Assembly (NCBI GenBank): GCA_029851415.1
Contig: CM056742.1
Span: 153,455,121-153,519,120, forward strand
DNA length: 64,000 bases
Reading direction: 5' to 3'
Source: Eretmocerus hayati
Lineage: Eukaryota; Arthropoda; Insecta; Hymenoptera; Aphelinidae
The notes beneath the pieces were generated by a model, which saw only the letters and a program-made list of their open reading frames with translations, did no database searches and had not been told where the DNA came from. A program made the position numbers and the translations under genes. This document shows, in pieces, positions 60,838-64,000 of this stretch (its first letter is position 1; every line of letters starts with the position of its first letter).

Positions 60838-63590
60838 GCAACTGAGAAGATGAGACGAACACGTGATATATTTTAAATCATCAATTAATAAAATTCCATA
60901 GAATGATAATTGTATAGCTAAATTTCGTTGATTAATTTCGTATATTTAAGATACAAAAGTCTGTTACCCACTGATAATGTCATATTTTTAATCACACAGT
61001 GGCATAATCATATCAGAAAAATGAATCATGGTAGACGTCTACTGTAGGTGGTATATTCTTTAGTTGTTTACTAGATGTCACGCGCCTAACAATAAGTGAA
61101 ACATAAGTCGGTTATGTCATTTTTAAAATGGTTAGAGCCGTAGATTGAGATAAATTTTCTAACATATTTAGATTAAGGACAGCGTATAATCTTCGCTATT
61201 TTTTGTATGATAATGTCAGTTGTGATAGAATAAGAATTAAGAAGCAATCATATTCTACATTGAGTTCATTGTTATAAGTGTATAAATAAATTATTATGTC
61301 ATAATAAAGACGTAATTAAAGTATAGTACTAAGTTTGTGGAAGTTATACGTTTTCGGTTGATGAATATTCACATGATATGGTCTATGAGTATTGATAATC
61401 TTAAAATATTTTCCATTCACAAAAGAGTTAGAAAGGATATGGTTGATTCAGACCTAGGGGCTCGAGTTGGGTATATGGAACATTATACGCAGGGATGGGC
61501 ATTCAAACTACAACTTTTTTAGGAGAAAATTCACGACGATGTGAAGGTTCAGAGTCTCGAAGGAGGAACGAGAGGAAAAGAAGAGAACAAGTCCAAGACA
61601 GTAACGTGTTTTCGGAAAAAAAGCTGAGTTGCATTCGGTCCTGAGCGAATTCAATTCATAGAACTCACAATGAGGCCCAACTTATAAGCACTTTCGGAAC
61701 GATTTATAAAACTCAACCAACTTCCGTTGACGACGGCCCATCACATCAGTCAGCAGATCGCGGATCAAGGGTCTAAGTTGAACCGGGAGTTCAAACGTAG
61801 TTCAGATCAACAAAAAAGTGCATTCTATGCCATAGTCAGATGGTCCCATTCTTCTTATCTTCGTAATTTTTATCTGGTCCTTAGGCGACCTCAATGCCAG
61901 TCAATAAAAGGTAACGGGTTATACCAAAGTATACAGATATTATTATCAATACCGACAGTTTCTATCCGGTTTCAGAAGATGCAAATAATGTACCAGAATT
62001 AAAAATTTTCATAATCATAGCAGAAGATTTATATGCAAAAATTGGAGGGAGCAATAGCATTTCAAGTACGGGCTCGTATGCGGCGTACGCACACTACATC
62101 AGAAATGGTATATTTGAACCAATTTGAGCGTTCAAGCGTTCAAATATATCTATACCATTTCTCTCTCATGGTTGAATGCGAGAAGAGTAAACGAAAAATT
62201 GTTGTTAACTTCTGGCCGAGTTAAGGCAAGAAGCTAACAACAATTTTTGAAAAATAATCCATTTATTTATTAATATTCGAAACCGTCCAGGAACGTTCTA
62301 GAAACCTTGAGGCAACATGCATCTGACCTGGTAGACTGTTGCGACAACGTTTCGGACACGGGATATCCGACTAATTTCGGAACGTTTGCATGGTCGCAAA
62401 TTGTAGAACTTTTAGGAAACGTTGCTGGAACATTCGCTGTTTGATGGGAGCGCTCTGTTCTGCGCAAATCAAATATTTATTGCAGGAATAGAGAACATTT
62501 TTCCTACCAATAACCACCGGATAACTACCGATTCCGATCCGGATACGCACCGTCATGGCACCATGTTGTAAGTATACAATAATAAAACAAAACGTTTTTG
62601 CAGTAATAAAGAATCTTTGTGATCGCGCAACCTTATTTTTGAAGAAAATAACACAACAAATATCTTCTGGGCGCATTCACGTGGTGTGCAGCCTGTTACC
62701 AGTAGTCCGGCGGCCGAGCATGGTTCCGTAGCATTTTGGATGTGACCGGACAAAAGTTGTGTATTCCCATGTATTTTGACCCGCTGAATCTGATTTTCGA
62801 TGGTGGAGAGTCGGAAAAGTGGGCCAAAAATTGTTATTAACAAATTATTGTTAACAATCGTAAAATTGATTTTTTCGCTCCGGAAAAATTTTTTCTATAT
62901 TTTTTGGCACATTTTGAATCAAAAAGGTCTCTACCTAAATTTCATGAAAATTCACCGTTTTCCCGTGAAAAAATCGGAAAGTTTCAAAAAACACGATTTT
63001 TTCAATTTTGCAACAATTGTTGCTCGGCGGTGCAACGGAATTTTTTGATCCACCATGGCGCAAATTGATCCTTGAAGCCTCTCCTACTGATAGAAACCCC
63101 AAAGAAGTCAGTATGCTACCTCCTGTGAGTGTAAAAACGTCGAGAGCGACCCTCTATTTTTGGTGCATTTCTCGCTATACATACACTTACCCATACCCAA
63201 GCTCGCGACATGATTCCCTTCCGTGGGCTTCGTGCGCTAGGGTCACATGTAGACAAATAATTCCTCGTATTTTCGCGTACGTGTGTGTGAAAACTTCTTG
63301 GAAAACTCTTGGAAAATTTCGGAAAATTCATTGTAAAAAATTGTATAAAAAACACGAAATTGACTCTGATAGAACAAGAACGCTGTGACCTCTTTGAGTA
63401 GAACGGTTCAGGAGATTTTGGGAGAATACAACAGTCATCAATAATTTTCACGTTGGATGTATGACATACGCGTCTATATCAGCGTCGAATCAAACTAAAT
63501 CTTTTGATCCGAATACCGGGTACTATAGTAGGGAAAAAATACTTTCATGTACCGGGGTGAATATTAGTATGTCAAGAATTGATTATAAAA
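60838..63590. other. non-coding stretch with small hairpins
   Basis: AATAAA motifs near 60887-61308. Inverted repeats at about 62101-62162 (AGAAATGGTATATTTGAAC and its imperfect complement) and 62194-62252 (AAAATTGTTGTTAACTTCT and its imperfect complement). AACAAT-rich hairpins recur at 62828-62860. No gene was recognised. Confidence 0.5.
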
Positions 63591-63875
63591 TCATGAAGAT
63601 GCTACTTTATTCTTGCATTTCTGACCTCTTTGGCAAAAGCAAAACGAGCAACAATTTACTCCAAGTGCTACACATACACAAGTTGATTTAGAGCAAACCT
63701 GATGGCCCTGGCAACTTGGGATCAACTCTGATGGTGGAGGAGTGAGAATTTCCACCCTAGCAGGTACCATCGCACCTTCTTTTAAAACATACCCCAATTC
63801 CAACGGATTAAGCACTATAGCATTTGGGCGCTTATACGTGTTGATACCAGTCCTCCGCGCCGTTGGACACTTCAT
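63591..63875 (-). pseudogene. C-terminal fragment of a mobile-element protein with Cys cluster
   Basis: The frame reads Leu-Glu-Leu-Gly-Tyr and a Pro-Pro-Pro segment, then a run of cysteines spaced C-x5-C-x4-C-x-C-x6-CC-x2-C-x-C-x5-C-K-N. A closing cluster of this kind, after proline-rich text, is common at the end of proteins encoded by repetitive insect mobile elements. The 5' side soon meets stops, so only a piece is present. The element class cannot be named. Confidence 0.4.
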
Positions 63876-64000
63876 TTGAGCGATCTGTTATTTCAACTTA
63901 TACTTAATAGTATCAATTTCTTGTGGTGACTAGAATTTTTACTGATGGATGGAACTGCATTGTTGGGAATGTGCTTCGCTTCTTTTGAGCAAATTCAATC
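63876..64000. other. right edge of window
   Basis: Too short to judge; it may hold more of the fragment above in other frames. Confidence 0.3.

Overview
The window is eukaryotic and most likely from an insect nuclear genome. It is AT-rich, has long introns with canonical GT-AG junctions, LINE and tRNA-related retroposon debris, and a very dense population of foldback (palindromic) DNA elements. The order cannot be fixed from this sequence. No bacterial, CRISPR, rRNA or operon structure is present.

One gene can be built with confidence. It is a plus-strand gene for a tandem-domain adenylate kinase-like protein of the AK5 type, spread over about 42.6 kb. Nine coding exons run from 13311 to 51223, with every junction in phase, giving 559 residues. 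A tenth exon (55516-55892) can replace the last few codons and gives 681 residues. The protein has an MGxC N-terminus, a first adenylate-kinase fold with an intact P-loop (GGPGSGK), an acidic proline-rich linker, a second fold with a P-loop variant (GGPGSNK), and an Asn/Gly-rich tail. Most of the arginines and LID acids that active adenylate kinases use are missing from both folds.

Layout. 1-930: two possible exons of unknown genes (minus 62-370, plus 618-930). 931-12380: non-coding, with terminal-inverted-repeat (TIR) elements, four related foldbacks (some with nested insertions), a tRNA-like relic and poly-G runs. 12380-13332: CpG-rich probable promoter and leader with upstream ORFs, then the short first coding exon. 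13333-34208: a 20.9 kb intron with a 1 kb foldback nested in a 1.9 kb TIR element, the paired and collapsed foldbacks at 20.7-22.0 kb, two copies of a TIR family and a micro-retroposon with target-site duplication. 34209-51223: exons 2-9, with a decayed LINE in intron 2, a 5'-truncated LINE with target-site duplication and a repeat-bearing element in intron 4, and an unidentified ORF in intron 8. 51224-64000: the alternative terminal exon, a second copy of the intron-4 element, further TIR elements, and at the right edge a cysteine-rich transposon-type ORF on the minus strand.

All calls come from reading the sequence and from general family knowledge. Exon boundaries are predictions, and element boundaries are good to a few bases at best. 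I did not make an exhaustive list of the small hairpins and simple repeats.
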